Below are positions 53,619 to 62,926 of a stretch of 64,000 nt of DNA, one piece after another (position 1 is the first letter of the stretch; each line of letters starts with the position of its first letter). Position numbers and translations under genes: made by a program. This DNA is from an uncultured Lamprocystis sp. GTDB lineage: Bacteria > Pseudomonadota > Gammaproteobacteria > Chromatiales > Chromatiaceae. Below the pieces are notes generated by a model. The model was not told the DNA's origin, searched no databases, and saw nothing but the letters and a program-made list of their open reading frames with translations. Location: the NCBI RefSeq assembly GCF_903933125.1, contig NZ_CAIZIZ010000310.1, positions 1-64,000 of the forward strand, given 5' to 3'.

Positions 53619-53888
53619 ATGTCTGAAGCCAATCGTGAACTGCAAAGCGAGGTCGCCCGACTTATTGTCGATGCCCTCAATCTCGACATCAAGCCCGAAG
53701 CGATTCAATCCGAGGCCCGCCTATACGGCGAGGGAATGGGCCTCGATTCCATCGACATTCTGGAAGTGGCCCTGGCCGTATCCAAGCACTTCGGCTTTCA
53801 GTTGCGTACGGATAATGCGGACAATGTCCGAATTTTCAATTCTCTGCGCAGTCTCACGGAGCACATTGCGGCGGCCCGGACAAAATGA
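53619..53888 (+). CDS. Acyl carrier protein of the polyene operon
   Basis: This 89-aa protein has the phosphopantetheine site GLDSIDILEVAL near residue 45 and the acidic helices of an acyl carrier protein. The ATG at 53619 is chosen over 53586 because the family starts there. It carries the growing polyene chain. It is the first gene of the run and overlaps the next by 4 nt. Confidence 0.9.
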   Translation: MSEANRELQSEVARLIVDALNLDIKPEAIQSEARLYGEGMGLDSIDILEVALAVSKHFGFQLRTDNADNVRIFNSLRSLTEHIAAARTK

Positions 53889-54562
53889 GCCTTACCCCAG
53901 CCTGCGCGGCCCGGCGGACCCTGATCGCCGCCGGGGTTATCGCTTATCCGGTACTGGCGTATTACAGCACCACCCCGGAGGCGGTCAATACCGTTCCGGC
54001 GCTGGGTCTCACTATCTCCCTGACGCCCGTGCTGGCGCTACTTACGTGGTTGGCCTGGCGTTCGCCCCGGCGGGTTGCCATGCTTGCGCTTTGCGTCGCG
54101 GTAGGGTGCCTGCTATGGCGGTACCGGGACACGCTGGAAGGCAATGTCGGCTGGGTCTATTTTATCCAGCATGCCGGCACTTACGTTCTGCTGGGCGCTG
54201 TGTTTGGCATGACTCTGATGCGCGGGCGGCACCCCCTGTGCACCCGTTGTGCACAAGCGCTACGCGGTCATCTCAGCCCGGAGGTGGCCCGCTACACGCG
54301 CTACGTCACACTGGCTTGGACGCTGTTTTTTCTAGGCATCAGCCTGATGTCCACGCTTCTGTTCTTCTTCTGCAGCATGGATGTCTGGTCGGTTTTCGCT
54401 AATTTTCTGACACTGCCACTGATGGCGCTCATGTTTGTCGCTGAGCATCTGGTGCGCCTGCGCAAGTTGCCATACTTGGAACGCCACACCATCATGGATA
54501 GCATCCGCGCCTTCCGCAACATCCCCGAGGCAAGCCCCGGCGTGTCCCTTCGTCCCCGTTGA
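53885..54562 (+). CDS. Integral membrane protein of the aryl polyene type (COG4648-like)
   Basis: This 225-aa protein has about six to seven transmembrane segments, including LIAAGVIAYPVLAYYS, LALLTWLAW, HAGTYVLLGAVFGMTL and LFFLGISLMSTLLFFF, with a CTRCAQ pair between them. Such proteins are constant members of APE and xanthomonadin clusters, where their role is unknown. It overlaps the ACP gene by 4 nt and is 19 nt before the ligase gene. Confidence 0.8.
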   Translation: MSLTPACAARRTLIAAGVIAYPVLAYYSTTPEAVNTVPALGLTISLTPVLALLTWLAWRSPRRVAMLALCVAVGCLLWRYRDTLEGNVGWVYFIQHAGTYVLLGAVFGMTLMRGRHPLCTRCAQALRGHLSPEVARYTRYVTLAWTLFFLGISLMSTLLFFFCSMDVWSVFANFLTLPLMALMFVAEHLVRLRKLPYLERHTIMDSIRAFRNIPEASPGVSLRPR

Positions 54563-54581
54563 ACCACCATTGCATCCGAGC

Positions 54582-55946
54582 ATGTCGACACTGCCGCTGA
54601 TTGCCCATCACAGCCCTGATGCCATCGTGGCCTGGCGCGACAGCCGTCCGATCAGCGCCCGGCAGTTTCTCAGTGATGTTGATCAGGTGGCCGGATTGCT
54701 GCCCGCGGGGCGGAGTGTGCTCAACCTGTGCCGCGACCAGTACCATTTTGCCGTGGCCCTGGCGGCGTGCATCGTCAGCGACCGGGTCAGCCTGTTGCCG
54801 TCCACGCACACCCCGGAAATGGTCCGGCAGATGCGACACATCGCCCTGGATGTTTTTTGTATTGCCGACCAGGATGCGGGCGGTGTCGACTTGCCCGTCT
54901 TCCACTATCCCGACCGGATGCCGACGTCCGCTGCTGACCGGATGATCCCCAACATCGATTGCGAACAGGTCATCGCGCAGGTGTTTACGTCCGGATCCAC
55001 GGGCGTACCCGAGCCCCATCTCAAACGCTGGGGCAGCCTGGTGCGCAGCGTGCGTGCGGAGGCGCAACAGCTAGGTGTCACCGCCGGCTACGCCACGCTC
55101 GGAACCGTGCCGGCCCAGCACATGTATGGTCTGGAATCCACCTTACTGATGCCCCTGCAGAGCGGTGGCTCGCTGCATGCCACACGCCCCTTTTATCCAG
55201 CCGATATCTGCGCGGCACTGGCGGCCCTGCCCCGGCCGCGGTTGTTGGTCACGACGCCCTACCACCTGCGGACATTGCTGGCGGAATCAGGCGCCGTGCC
55301 GGCCGCGGACCTGCTGCTGTCCGCCACCGCGCCGCTCGCGCGCGACTTGGCGGTCGAGGCCGAGACCCGTTTCGCAGCCCCTTTGTTCGAGATTTACGGC
55401 TGCACCGAGACCGGCCAGATTGCCTCCCGACGCACCACCCGTGGTGCCGCCTGGCAGACCTTCGCGGACGTCCACCTGCGTTGCGAAGGGGAGACCGTCT
55501 GGGCCGAGGGCGGGCCCGTCACGAGGCCGACACCGCTGAGCGACATCATTGAGTTGGTAGACGCGGACCCGACCCGTTTCCTGCTCCACGGCCGCCATGC
55601 CGAAGTCGTCAATATCGCCGGCAAACGGACCTCGCTCGGTTATCTCAATTACCATCTCAACGCCATCACGGGGGTGCTGGACGGCGCTTTTCTCCAACCG
55701 CCCGAAGGCGATGATCACGCGACGGGCGGCATCCGCCGCCTGATTGCTCTGGTGGTGGCACCGGAGTTGACGCCGACAGCCCTCATGCAGGCGCTGCGCG
55801 AACGCATCGACCCGGTCTTTCTCCCCCGACCGCTGCTGTTCGTGGATGCGCTGCCGCGTAATGCCGCCGGGAAACTGCCGGACCACGCGACCCAGGCGCT
55901 TCTGGCACGCTTGCAATCACCGACGACAACTGACCTCCAGACATGA
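54582..55946 (+). CDS. AMP-dependent acyl/aryl-CoA ligase-like protein
   Basis: This 454-aa ANL-superfamily enzyme has the P-loop FTSGSTGVPEPHLK, EIYGCTETGQIASRR, the LLHGRHAEVVNIAGKRTS hinge and the catalytic-lysine-type LPRNAAGKLP. It probably activates an aromatic acid (as 4-hydroxybenzoate or coumarate in related clusters) for loading onto the ACP. The ATG at 54582 lies 19 nt after the previous stop. The substrate is inferred from the cluster type. Confidence 0.88.
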   Translation: MSTLPLIAHHSPDAIVAWRDSRPISARQFLSDVDQVAGLLPAGRSVLNLCRDQYHFAVALAACIVSDRVSLLPSTHTPEMVRQMRHIALDVFCIADQDAGGVDLPVFHYPDRMPTSAADRMIPNIDCEQVIAQVFTSGSTGVPEPHLKRWGSLVRSVRAEAQQLGVTAGYATLGTVPAQHMYGLESTLLMPLQSGGSLHATRPFYPADICAALAALPRPRLLVTTPYHLRTLLAESGAVPAADLLLSATAPLARDLAVEAETRFAAPLFEIYGCTETGQIASRRTTRGAAWQTFADVHLRCEGETVWAEGGPVTRPTPLSDIIELVDADPTRFLLHGRHAEVVNIAGKRTSLGYLNYHLNAITGVLDGAFLQPPEGDDHATGGIRRLIALVVAPELTPTALMQALRERIDPVFLPRPLLFVDALPRNAAGKLPDHATQALLARLQSPTTTDLQT

Positions 55947-56269
55947 CGGATGTCAGCCTGCCGCTTTCAATCGCTGCCGATCATCCGGCCTATGCCGGTC
56001 ACTTTCCCGGCCGGCCGATTCTGCCGGGCGCGGTGCTGCTGGACGAGGCCCTCCATGCCCTGGCCGCACAGCAGGGGTGCGAGGCGGCCGTCGGTCAGAT
56101 CAAATCGGCGAAGTTTCCGAGCCCGGTTCAACCGGGACAGCCGCTCTGCCTCAACTATGCCGCGACGGCACCAGGCGTGTTCCGCTTCGCGGTCCTGGCT
56201 GGCGGGCGGCTGGCAGCCAGCGGCGTCATGACCTTCGCGGCGACTGGCCAGGGAGCTGAGACCGCGTGA
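55943..56269 (+). CDS. Hotdog-fold 3-hydroxyacyl-ACP dehydratase (ApeI/FabZ-like)
   Basis: This 108-aa protein has HFPGRPILPGAVLLDEALHAL, the FabZ-type catalytic helix with its His, and SAKFPSPVQPGQPLCLNY. It dehydrates hydroxyacyl chains or acts as a thioesterase in polyene synthesis. The start overlaps the ligase stop and its stop overlaps the next GTG. Confidence 0.88.
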   Translation: MTDVSLPLSIAADHPAYAGHFPGRPILPGAVLLDEALHALAAQQGCEAAVGQIKSAKFPSPVQPGQPLCLNYAATAPGVFRFAVLAGGRLAASGVMTFAATGQGAETA

Positions 56270-57204
56270 TCCCTCCCGACCTCGCGCGCCAAGCCGAATG
56301 GGCGCGACGCCAGGAACGCAGCAACATGGCCATGCTGCGCGTGATGACCTGGATCTCGCTGCAGCTGGGGCGCCGCATCGCGCGCGGACTGCTGTTCGGC
56401 ATCAGTTTCTACTTCCTTTTATTTGCCTCGGCCGCACGACAGGCCTCCCACGCCTATCTGCGGCGCGCCCTGGGGCGGGCACCACGGCTGCGCGAACTGT
56501 TTTGGCACTTTCACACCTTCGCCACCTGCACCCACGACCGCGTTTACCTGCTCAACGACCGCTTGGATCTCTTCGATATCCAAGTGCATGGCGCAGCGGC
56601 GCTCGAGGCGGTGCTTGCCGCCGGTCATGGCGCCTTCCTGATCGGCGCCCACCTGGGCAGCTTCGAGGTGGTGCGCGCGGTCGGTCGGCAGCGGCTGGGG
56701 CGACGGGTGACCATGGTCATGTACGAGAATAATGCGATCAAGATCAACGCTGCCTTAGCGGCCATCAACCCTGCGGCAGTGCAGGAAATCATCCCCCTTG
56801 GGCAACTCGATTCCATGCTCCAGGTGCGCGCCCGGCTGGACGAGGGTATGGTGCTGGGTGTCTTGGGTGATCGCACCTTGGACCGTGACCCCGTCCTACC
56901 GGTGAAATTTCTCGGTGAAACAGCCAACTTTCCTCGCGGTCCCATGCGCCTGGCGGCCGCGCTAGAATGTCCGGTGCTCTTCCTGACGGGCTTGCATCTG
57001 GGCGGCAACCGCTACGCCATCCATTTTGAGCCGCTGGCGGATTTCACGGGCATTGAGCGCAAAGGGCGCGATGCGGCCATCCGTGAGGCGCTCGCCGCCT
57101 ATGCCGCCACGCTCGAGCGGCATTGTCGTGGCGCGCCGTTCAACTGGTTTAATTTCTTCGATTTCTGGCGCGGACCCGCGGGTGGCGGGCGCGATGCCGC
57201 ATGA
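56266..57204 (+). CDS. Acyltransferase of the LpxL/HtrB family in the polyene cluster
   Basis: This 312-aa protein has the HX4E motif AFLIGAHLGSFEVVRAV and GVLGDRTLDRD, as in lipid A late acyltransferases, with an N-terminal hydrophobic anchor (GLLFGISFYFLLFASAAR). In APE clusters such proteins are thought to attach the polyene to a membrane glycolipid. It begins with GTG at 56266. Confidence 0.88.
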   Translation: MIPPDLARQAEWARRQERSNMAMLRVMTWISLQLGRRIARGLLFGISFYFLLFASAARQASHAYLRRALGRAPRLRELFWHFHTFATCTHDRVYLLNDRLDLFDIQVHGAAALEAVLAAGHGAFLIGAHLGSFEVVRAVGRQRLGRRVTMVMYENNAIKINAALAAINPAAVQEIIPLGQLDSMLQVRARLDEGMVLGVLGDRTLDRDPVLPVKFLGETANFPRGPMRLAAALECPVLFLTGLHLGGNRYAIHFEPLADFTGIERKGRDAAIREALAAYAATLERHCRGAPFNWFNFFDFWRGPAGGGRDAA

Positions 57205-57794
57205 TGCGGGATAGGCAGCGCTGGGGCGGGGGGGTGATCCTCAGCATTTTTTTGCTCGGATTCCAGCTGTTGACGTTGGCCGCCCAATTCACTGTCGCCG
57301 AACTCATGAGCGCATTCGCCGACAATACGTATGGGACAGTCTCCTTCACCGAGAAGAAGTACATTTCCATCTTGGACCTACCGGTGGAGTCGTCCGGCGA
57401 ACTGCTGTTCGTCCCCCCCGCCCGCCTGGAGAAACGCACACTCAAGCCGAAGGCGGAAACCCTGGTGCTGGATGGCGATGCCCTCACCATTGAGCGACAG
57501 GCCCAGAAACATACGCTGCAACTCAAGGATTATCCGGAGATGGCAGCGATGATCGTGGGCATCCGCGCCACGCTGGCCGGCGACCGCGAGGCACTGGAGC
57601 AAGTCTATCACCTCGACCTCGAAGGCAGTCGTGACCGCTGGACGCTGATGCTGACGCCGCTGGCCGCCCGCGTGGCCTTCGTGCTCGCCCGCATCCGCAT
57701 CGACGGGACCCGGAATGAAGTACGCACGGTCGAGATCGTACTGGCCGACGGCGATCGTTCGGTCATGAGCGTCAGCAAGAGCGCTGCGCCATGA
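57201..57794 (+). CDS. LolA-like periplasmic lipoprotein-carrier protein
   Basis: This 197-aa protein has an export signal (GGVILSIFLLGFQLLTLAA) and the LolA-like beta barrel (GTVSFTEKKYISILDLPVESSGELLFVPPARLEKR). APE clusters carry a LolA homologue that probably ferries the hydrophobic product across the periplasm. It overlaps its neighbours by 4 nt. Confidence 0.85.
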   Translation: MMRDRQRWGGGVILSIFLLGFQLLTLAAQFTVAELMSAFADNTYGTVSFTEKKYISILDLPVESSGELLFVPPARLEKRTLKPKAETLVLDGDALTIERQAQKHTLQLKDYPEMAAMIVGIRATLAGDREALEQVYHLDLEGSRDRWTLMLTPLAARVAFVLARIRIDGTRNEVRTVEIVLADGDRSVMSVSKSAAP

Positions 57795-60130
57795 GGCGAG
57801 CTGGCAGTGTCGCGGTCACGCTCTGGCTGGTGTTGCTATCGGCGTGTCTGTGGATGGTGATGCGGACGCATTACACGGCCGACTTGTCCGCCTTTTTGCC
57901 GCGAACCCCGACCCAGGAACAGCAACTACTCATCGATCAACTGAAATCCGGCATCGCATCCCGTCTGATTTTGATCGGCATTGAGGGGGGCGACCAAGCC
58001 GGTCGGGCGCGTGTGTCGCGCGATCTGGCCGCTCGCCTTCGCGCTGACTCCCAATTTCTGCACATTGCCAACGGTGAGTTCCTGGGCCTTGAGCGTGATA
58101 CCCAAGTCTTGCTGGAGAACCGCTATCTGTTGAGCCCGGCAATGAATGCCGATCGTTTCACGGTGGCCGGCCTGCGCCAGGGCGTCGCGGACCACATCGA
58201 CCTGCTTGCCTCCTCGGGCGGGCTGCTCAGCAAGGGATTGCTGCCGCGCGACCCCACCGGTGAGTTCATGCAGTTGCTGGATGCCATGGCAAGCGGTCAG
58301 CGACCGCAAACAGTCGACGGCGTCTGGTTTTCGCGCGACGGTCAGCGGGCCCTGCTCCTGGCCCGCACCCGTGCCGAAGGGGCGGACACGAACGGGCAGT
58401 CCATGGCGGTCGAGGCCGTCCGTAGCGCCTTTGCGACGGTGTCACCGCCGCCAGGCATGTCGCTGGCGCTGACCGGCCCCGGCCCCTTCTCGGTGACGGC
58501 ACGCGCCACCATCAAACGCGACGTGCTCGCGCTCTCCGGTGTCGGCAGCCTGATCATTATCAGCCTGCTGCTCCTGGTCTACCGTTCGCCCATCGCGTTG
58601 CTGCTGGGCATGTTGCCGGTACTGTCAGGCGCGGTGGCCGGCATCGCGGCGGTGAGTCTCGCATTTGGCATGGTGCATGGGATCACGCTCGGTTTTGGCA
58701 TCGCGCTCATCGGCGAGGCGGTGGACTATTCCACCTACCTCCTCATTCAGTCCGAACAGACGAACAGCACAACCAGCAAGACCCGGAGCCACTGGAACGC
58801 GGCCTTCTGGCCGACAATCCGCATCGGCGTGCTGACCTCCGTCATCGGCTTTGCCTCACTGCTCGCTTCCAGCTTCCCCGGCCTTTCCCAACTGGGCCTT
58901 TTTTCGATCACCGGCCTGGTCACCGCCGCCCTGGTGACCCGCTTCGTCCTGCCGACCCTGCTGCCTCGTGACCTGCGCGTGCGCGATCTCACGGCCGCAG
59001 GCCGCCACCTGCAGGTCTGGGTTGAATGGGCTGGCCGGTTGCGCGGACCTGTCCTGGTCTTGTTCATTGCCGCCTGTAGCGTGCTGCTGGCGAAGCATGA
59101 CGACCTGTGGAACCGGGAGTTGGCGGCCTTGAACCCGGTGTCTGATGCCGACCAGGCCCTCGACATGGCGATGCGCGCCGACCTGGGCGCCCCGGACGTG
59201 CGCTATCTGGTCGTCGTGACCGCAAACGATCGCGAGACGGCGCTCGCCACCAGCGAAGGTGTGGCGAGCGCGCTGCAGCGGCTGGAAGGGGCTGGCACGA
59301 TCACGGGTTTCGAGAGTCCCGCCGCCTATCTGCCCAGCCAGGCGCGCCAGCGCCAGCGCCAGGCCAACCTGCCGCCCGACGCCGAACTGCGTTGGCGGTT
59401 CCAGGCGGCCATTGCCGAACTGCCGCTGAAGGCAGATCGCTTCGATCCGTTTTTTGCGGATGTGGCGAAGGCGCGCGGCCAGGCGCCCTTGACCCCGGAC
59501 GATATCCAGGGAACCGCACTGGCAGAGGGCGTCGATGCCCTGCTGATGCAGTCGGGGGGGCGCTGGACCGCCTTACTACCGCTACGCATCGCGGCCACTG
59601 ACAGCCTCGACCCGCGGGACATGCGACTGATGCTTGCGCAAACCGGCCTGTCAGGGGTCTACTTCATTGATCTTAAAGGCGCGGTCGACCAGCTTTACGA
59701 GGGCTATCTGCACGAGGCCATCCTGTTGTCACTTGCGGGTTTGGCCGCGATCTTCGGCCTGCTCTTCGTTGCCACCCGATCCCCCGGCCGCGTGTTCCGC
59801 ATCGCCGCCCCGCTGGTAGTCGCCGTGGCCGTCACCATCGCCGGCCTGGTGCTGGCCGGTCAGCAACTCACCATCCTGCACTTGGTGGGCATGCTGCTGG
59901 TCGTGGCGATCGGCTCCAACTACGCCCTGTTCTTCGACCAGGGGGCTGTTGAAGGGAGCATGTCGCCGCGCGTCCTGGCGTCCATCCTGGTCGCTGTCGG
60001 CACGACGGTGGCCGGTTTCGGCATTCTGGCCTTTTCCACTGTACCGGTGCTCAGCGCGGTCGGCTGCACGGTCGGTCCGGGCGCGCTGCTCGCCCTGGCG
60101 TTTTCCGCCATCCTGACGCGGCGCACATGA
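57791..60130 (+). CDS. MMPL/RND-family lipid exporter
   Basis: This 779-aa membrane protein has two MMPL halves. Each has a large periplasmic loop and a group of helices: VLALSGVGSLIIISLLLLVY with FGIALIGEAVDYSTYLL, and later AILLSLAGLAAIFGLLFVATR with LHLVGMLLVVAIGSNYALFF. It likely flips or exports the polyene lipid. It is encoded between the LolA-like and deacetylase genes with 4-nt overlaps. Confidence 0.9.
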   Translation: MRRAGSVAVTLWLVLLSACLWMVMRTHYTADLSAFLPRTPTQEQQLLIDQLKSGIASRLILIGIEGGDQAGRARVSRDLAARLRADSQFLHIANGEFLGLERDTQVLLENRYLLSPAMNADRFTVAGLRQGVADHIDLLASSGGLLSKGLLPRDPTGEFMQLLDAMASGQRPQTVDGVWFSRDGQRALLLARTRAEGADTNGQSMAVEAVRSAFATVSPPPGMSLALTGPGPFSVTARATIKRDVLALSGVGSLIIISLLLLVYRSPIALLLGMLPVLSGAVAGIAAVSLAFGMVHGITLGFGIALIGEAVDYSTYLLIQSEQTNSTTSKTRSHWNAAFWPTIRIGVLTSVIGFASLLASSFPGLSQLGLFSITGLVTAALVTRFVLPTLLPRDLRVRDLTAAGRHLQVWVEWAGRLRGPVLVLFIAACSVLLAKHDDLWNRELAALNPVSDADQALDMAMRADLGAPDVRYLVVVTANDRETALATSEGVASALQRLEGAGTITGFESPAAYLPSQARQRQRQANLPPDAELRWRFQAAIAELPLKADRFDPFFADVAKARGQAPLTPDDIQGTALAEGVDALLMQSGGRWTALLPLRIAATDSLDPRDMRLMLAQTGLSGVYFIDLKGAVDQLYEGYLHEAILLSLAGLAAIFGLLFVATRSPGRVFRIAAPLVVAVAVTIAGLVLAGQQLTILHLVGMLLVVAIGSNYALFFDQGAVEGSMSPRVLASILVAVGTTVAGFGILAFSTVPVLSAVGCTVGPGALLALAFSAILTRRT

Positions 60131-60957
60131 CGGTGCCGCCGCCGGTCCACGCGCCGCGCCATTGGCGCCCCACCCCGCTCTTGCAGGCGACGTTCGCGCT
60201 ACACGCCGGGGCCTTGGGGTTGCTCGCGCTGCAACCGGGGTTGTGGCCCTGGAGTTTGGGTGCCTTGGCCGCCAACCACCTGTCGCTGACCGCGGTCGGC
60301 CTCTGGCCGCGCAGCCGCGGCCTTGGCCCCAACTGGGTGCGACTGCCGCCGACAGCGGCCGGGCAGGTCGCGATCACCATTGATGATGGCCCCGATCCGA
60401 AGGTCACGCCGGCGGTGCTCGACCTGCTCGACCACTTCGACGCCCGTGCCAACTTTTTTTGCATCGGTGCGATGGCGCAACGCTACCCCGACCTGTGCCG
60501 GGAGATCGTTCGCCGGGGTCATGCCGTGGAAAATCACAGCCAGCATCATGATCACCACTTCGCCATCCTCGGGCCGCGCCGGATGGCGCGCGAGATCGCA
60601 GCCGGCCAGGACAGCCTGGCCGCTGTCACCGGCCAGCGGCCCTGTTTCTTTCGGCCCACGGCGGGCCTGCGCAGTCCCTTTCTGGAACCCATCCTGGCCC
60701 GGCATGGCCTCTATCTGGCCAGTTGGACCCGCCGCGGCTACGACACCCGCAACCGGGATGCGGATGACGTGGTCCGTCGCTTAACCCATGATCTCGCCGC
60801 CGGCGACATCCTGCTGCTGCATGACGGCAACGCGGCCCGCACCGCGGCCGGTCAGCCGGTGATCCTGGTCGCGCTGCCCCAGGTGCTGGACAGGGCAGCG
60901 GCCAAAGGCCTCAAAACGGTCACCTTGCGCTCCACCCTGGACAGGCCCCCGCGATGA
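60127..60957 (+). CDS. Polysaccharide deacetylase-family protein
   Basis: This 276-aa protein has an N-terminal pair of hydrophobic segments and then a NodB homology domain: VAITIDDGPDPKVTP (catalytic Asp pair), ENHSQHHDHHF (metal His), FFRPTAGLRSPF, GYDTRNRDADD and GDILLLHDGN. It removes an acyl group from a sugar, here probably on the glycolipid carrier of the polyene or on cell-surface sugar. Related clusters sometimes carry a similar gene. It overlaps the methyltransferase gene. Confidence 0.87.
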   Translation: MTVPPPVHAPRHWRPTPLLQATFALHAGALGLLALQPGLWPWSLGALAANHLSLTAVGLWPRSRGLGPNWVRLPPTAAGQVAITIDDGPDPKVTPAVLDLLDHFDARANFFCIGAMAQRYPDLCREIVRRGHAVENHSQHHDHHFAILGPRRMAREIAAGQDSLAAVTGQRPCFFRPTAGLRSPFLEPILARHGLYLASWTRRGYDTRNRDADDVVRRLTHDLAAGDILLLHDGNAARTAAGQPVILVALPQVLDRAAAKGLKTVTLRSTLDRPPR

Positions 60958-61694
60958 CGCTCAGCCCCGAGACCCTGCGCAAACGCCTCATCGACCAGGC
61001 CAGCGGCCCTTACCGGGCGGTCGGACGGTTTCCCTACCATTTCGCGCGCGGTAAGCTCCGCCGCGATCCGGTGTTCGTTGGTCTGTTGAAGCGCGGACTC
61101 TTCCCCGACAACGCCCGCATTCTTGATTTGGGCTGCGGCCAGGGCCTGCTGGCGGCCTGGCTGCTTGCCGCCCGAAAACTGTATGATGCGGGTGAGTGGT
61201 CGGCGGACTGGCCCGCCCCCCCACGGGTAACCAGCCTCCGTGGCATCGATCTCTTGACGACTGATATACAACGCGCCCATCGTGCCTGCGGCCAGTGGGC
61301 CTGCTTCGAAGAAGGTGATATGCGGCATATGGACTTTGGCCAAGCTGACGTCGTGGTCATCATGGATGCTGCGCATTACGTTGATGAGTCGTCGCAGGAC
61401 GACATCCTGCGACGGGTGCGTGCCGCGCTGCCGCCCAATGGCCTGTTGTTGACGCGCGTGGGAGACGCCGGCGGTGGCCTGAGGTTCCAACTGAGCCACT
61501 GGATCGATCGCACGGTGGCCTTGTTCCGCGGCATGGGCCACCTGCGCTTGTATCCGCGCCGCTTGCAGGATTGGATCCAGGCGCTGGAGGCGCTGGGTTT
61601 TCGTGTCGAGACCGCCCCCATGAATGGCCTTCTGCCTTTCGCTAACGTGATGCTGATTGCCCGGTTGGACGAAAGCGCCGGGGTAGGGAGATAA
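60954..61694 (+). CDS. SAM-dependent methyltransferase
   Basis: This 246-aa class I methyltransferase has the SAM-binding ARILDLGCGQGLLAAWLLAAR and the acidic loop RGIDLLTTDIQRA, with VVVIMDAAHYVDESSQDDILR following. In APE clusters a methyltransferase of this type methylates the aromatic head. It is 4 nt upstream of the ketosynthase. Confidence 0.88.
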   Translation: MTLSPETLRKRLIDQASGPYRAVGRFPYHFARGKLRRDPVFVGLLKRGLFPDNARILDLGCGQGLLAAWLLAARKLYDAGEWSADWPAPPRVTSLRGIDLLTTDIQRAHRACGQWACFEEGDMRHMDFGQADVVVIMDAAHYVDESSQDDILRRVRAALPPNGLLLTRVGDAGGGLRFQLSHWIDRTVALFRGMGHLRLYPRRLQDWIQALEALGFRVETAPMNGLLPFANVMLIARLDESAGVGR

Positions 61695-61698
61695 GTCA

Positions 61699-62925
61699 GT
61701 GCACGCTCAGACGGCCAATGGATCCCTCATGACGCCGGTGCGCCTTTCCCATTTCACTGCCAGCAGTTGCCTCGGCTGCGGACGCACAGCGACGCTGACG
61801 GCGTTACGTCAGCACCGCGGCGGCCTTGCTCCTTGTCGTTTCGAGACGGTAGACGATCTCGAAACACAAATCGGCGCGGTACCTCAGGTGGACGCTGTCG
61901 CTTTGCCCACCCCCTTGGCCGAGTATGAATGCCGCAACAACCGCCTGGCCTTGCTTGGCCTGCAACAGGACGACTTCAGCGCCGCCGTTGAGGACGCCAT
62001 TGCCCGGTATGGCCCGCGGCGGGTGGGAATCCTGATCGGCACCAGCACTGCCGGCATTCTGCAGACCGAACAGGCTTACCGTCGCCGGGACCCGAACACC
62101 GGCGCTTTGCCGGACGACCTTGTCTATCAGACCACTCACAACACGTATTCGGTCGCAGCGTTCATTCGCTGTTATTTCCGCCTCGCCGGACCGGCGATGG
62201 TCGTCTCCACCGCCTGCTCGTCGAGTGCCAAAGTCTTCGCCTCAGCCGCCCGCATGCTGGCCGCCGGCGTCATCGATGCAGCCATCGTCGGCGGTGTGGA
62301 CTCCCTGTGCCTGACGACGCTGTACGGCTTCAACTCGCTGGAGTTGCTTTCCGCCGAACCCTGCCGACCCTTTGATGTTGACCGCAAGGGCCTCTGTATC
62401 GGCGAGGCCGCGGCCTTTGTCCTGCTGGAGCGGCCGGGTTCCAGCCTCGACGCCGATACGGTGCTGCTGCTGGGCGCCGGCGAGTCCAGTGACGCCTATC
62501 ACATGTCCGCGCCCCATCCCGACGGTCTTGGCGCTCAAATGGCCATGGCCGCGGCGCTCCGCTCGGCGGGCTTGCAGTCGACCGACATTGACTACATCAA
62601 CCTGCACGGTACCGCGACGCCGAGCAACGATGCCGCTGAGGGTAAGGCCGTGGCAGCATTATTCGGCGACCGCACGCCATGCAGTTCAGTCAAGGGCGCG
62701 ACCGGGCATACGTTGGGCGCCGCCGGCGGCTTAGAGGCTGTCATCAGCGCCTTGGCATTGCAAGACGGTTTCCTGCCCGGAGGTATCAATACCCGGCACC
62801 TCGATCCCGCCATTCCCATCCACTATCTGACCGCCAATAGCAATATTGTGCCGTCCAGGGTGATGAGCAATTCCTTCGGATTCGGCGGCACCAATTGCAG
62901 CCTGGTGTTCGGACGTTCAGGCTGA
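61699..62925 (+). CDS. Beta-ketoacyl-ACP synthase (FabF-type)
   Basis: This 408-aa condensing enzyme has the catalytic STACSSSAKVFASAARM Cys, the INLHGTATPSNDAAEG His and SVKGATGHTLGAAGGLEAV His, with NSFGFGGTNCSLVF at the end. The GTG at 61699 with GGGAG at 8 nt is used; an ATG at 61729 is possible. It extends the polyene with malonyl-ACP. Confidence 0.92.
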   Translation: MHAQTANGSLMTPVRLSHFTASSCLGCGRTATLTALRQHRGGLAPCRFETVDDLETQIGAVPQVDAVALPTPLAEYECRNNRLALLGLQQDDFSAAVEDAIARYGPRRVGILIGTSTAGILQTEQAYRRRDPNTGALPDDLVYQTTHNTYSVAAFIRCYFRLAGPAMVVSTACSSSAKVFASAARMLAAGVIDAAIVGGVDSLCLTTLYGFNSLELLSAEPCRPFDVDRKGLCIGEAAAFVLLERPGSSLDADTVLLLGAGESSDAYHMSAPHPDGLGAQMAMAAALRSAGLQSTDIDYINLHGTATPSNDAAEGKAVAALFGDRTPCSSVKGATGHTLGAAGGLEAVISALALQDGFLPGGINTRHLDPAIPIHYLTANSNIVPSRVMSNSFGFGGTNCSLVFGRSG

Positions 62926-62926
62926 C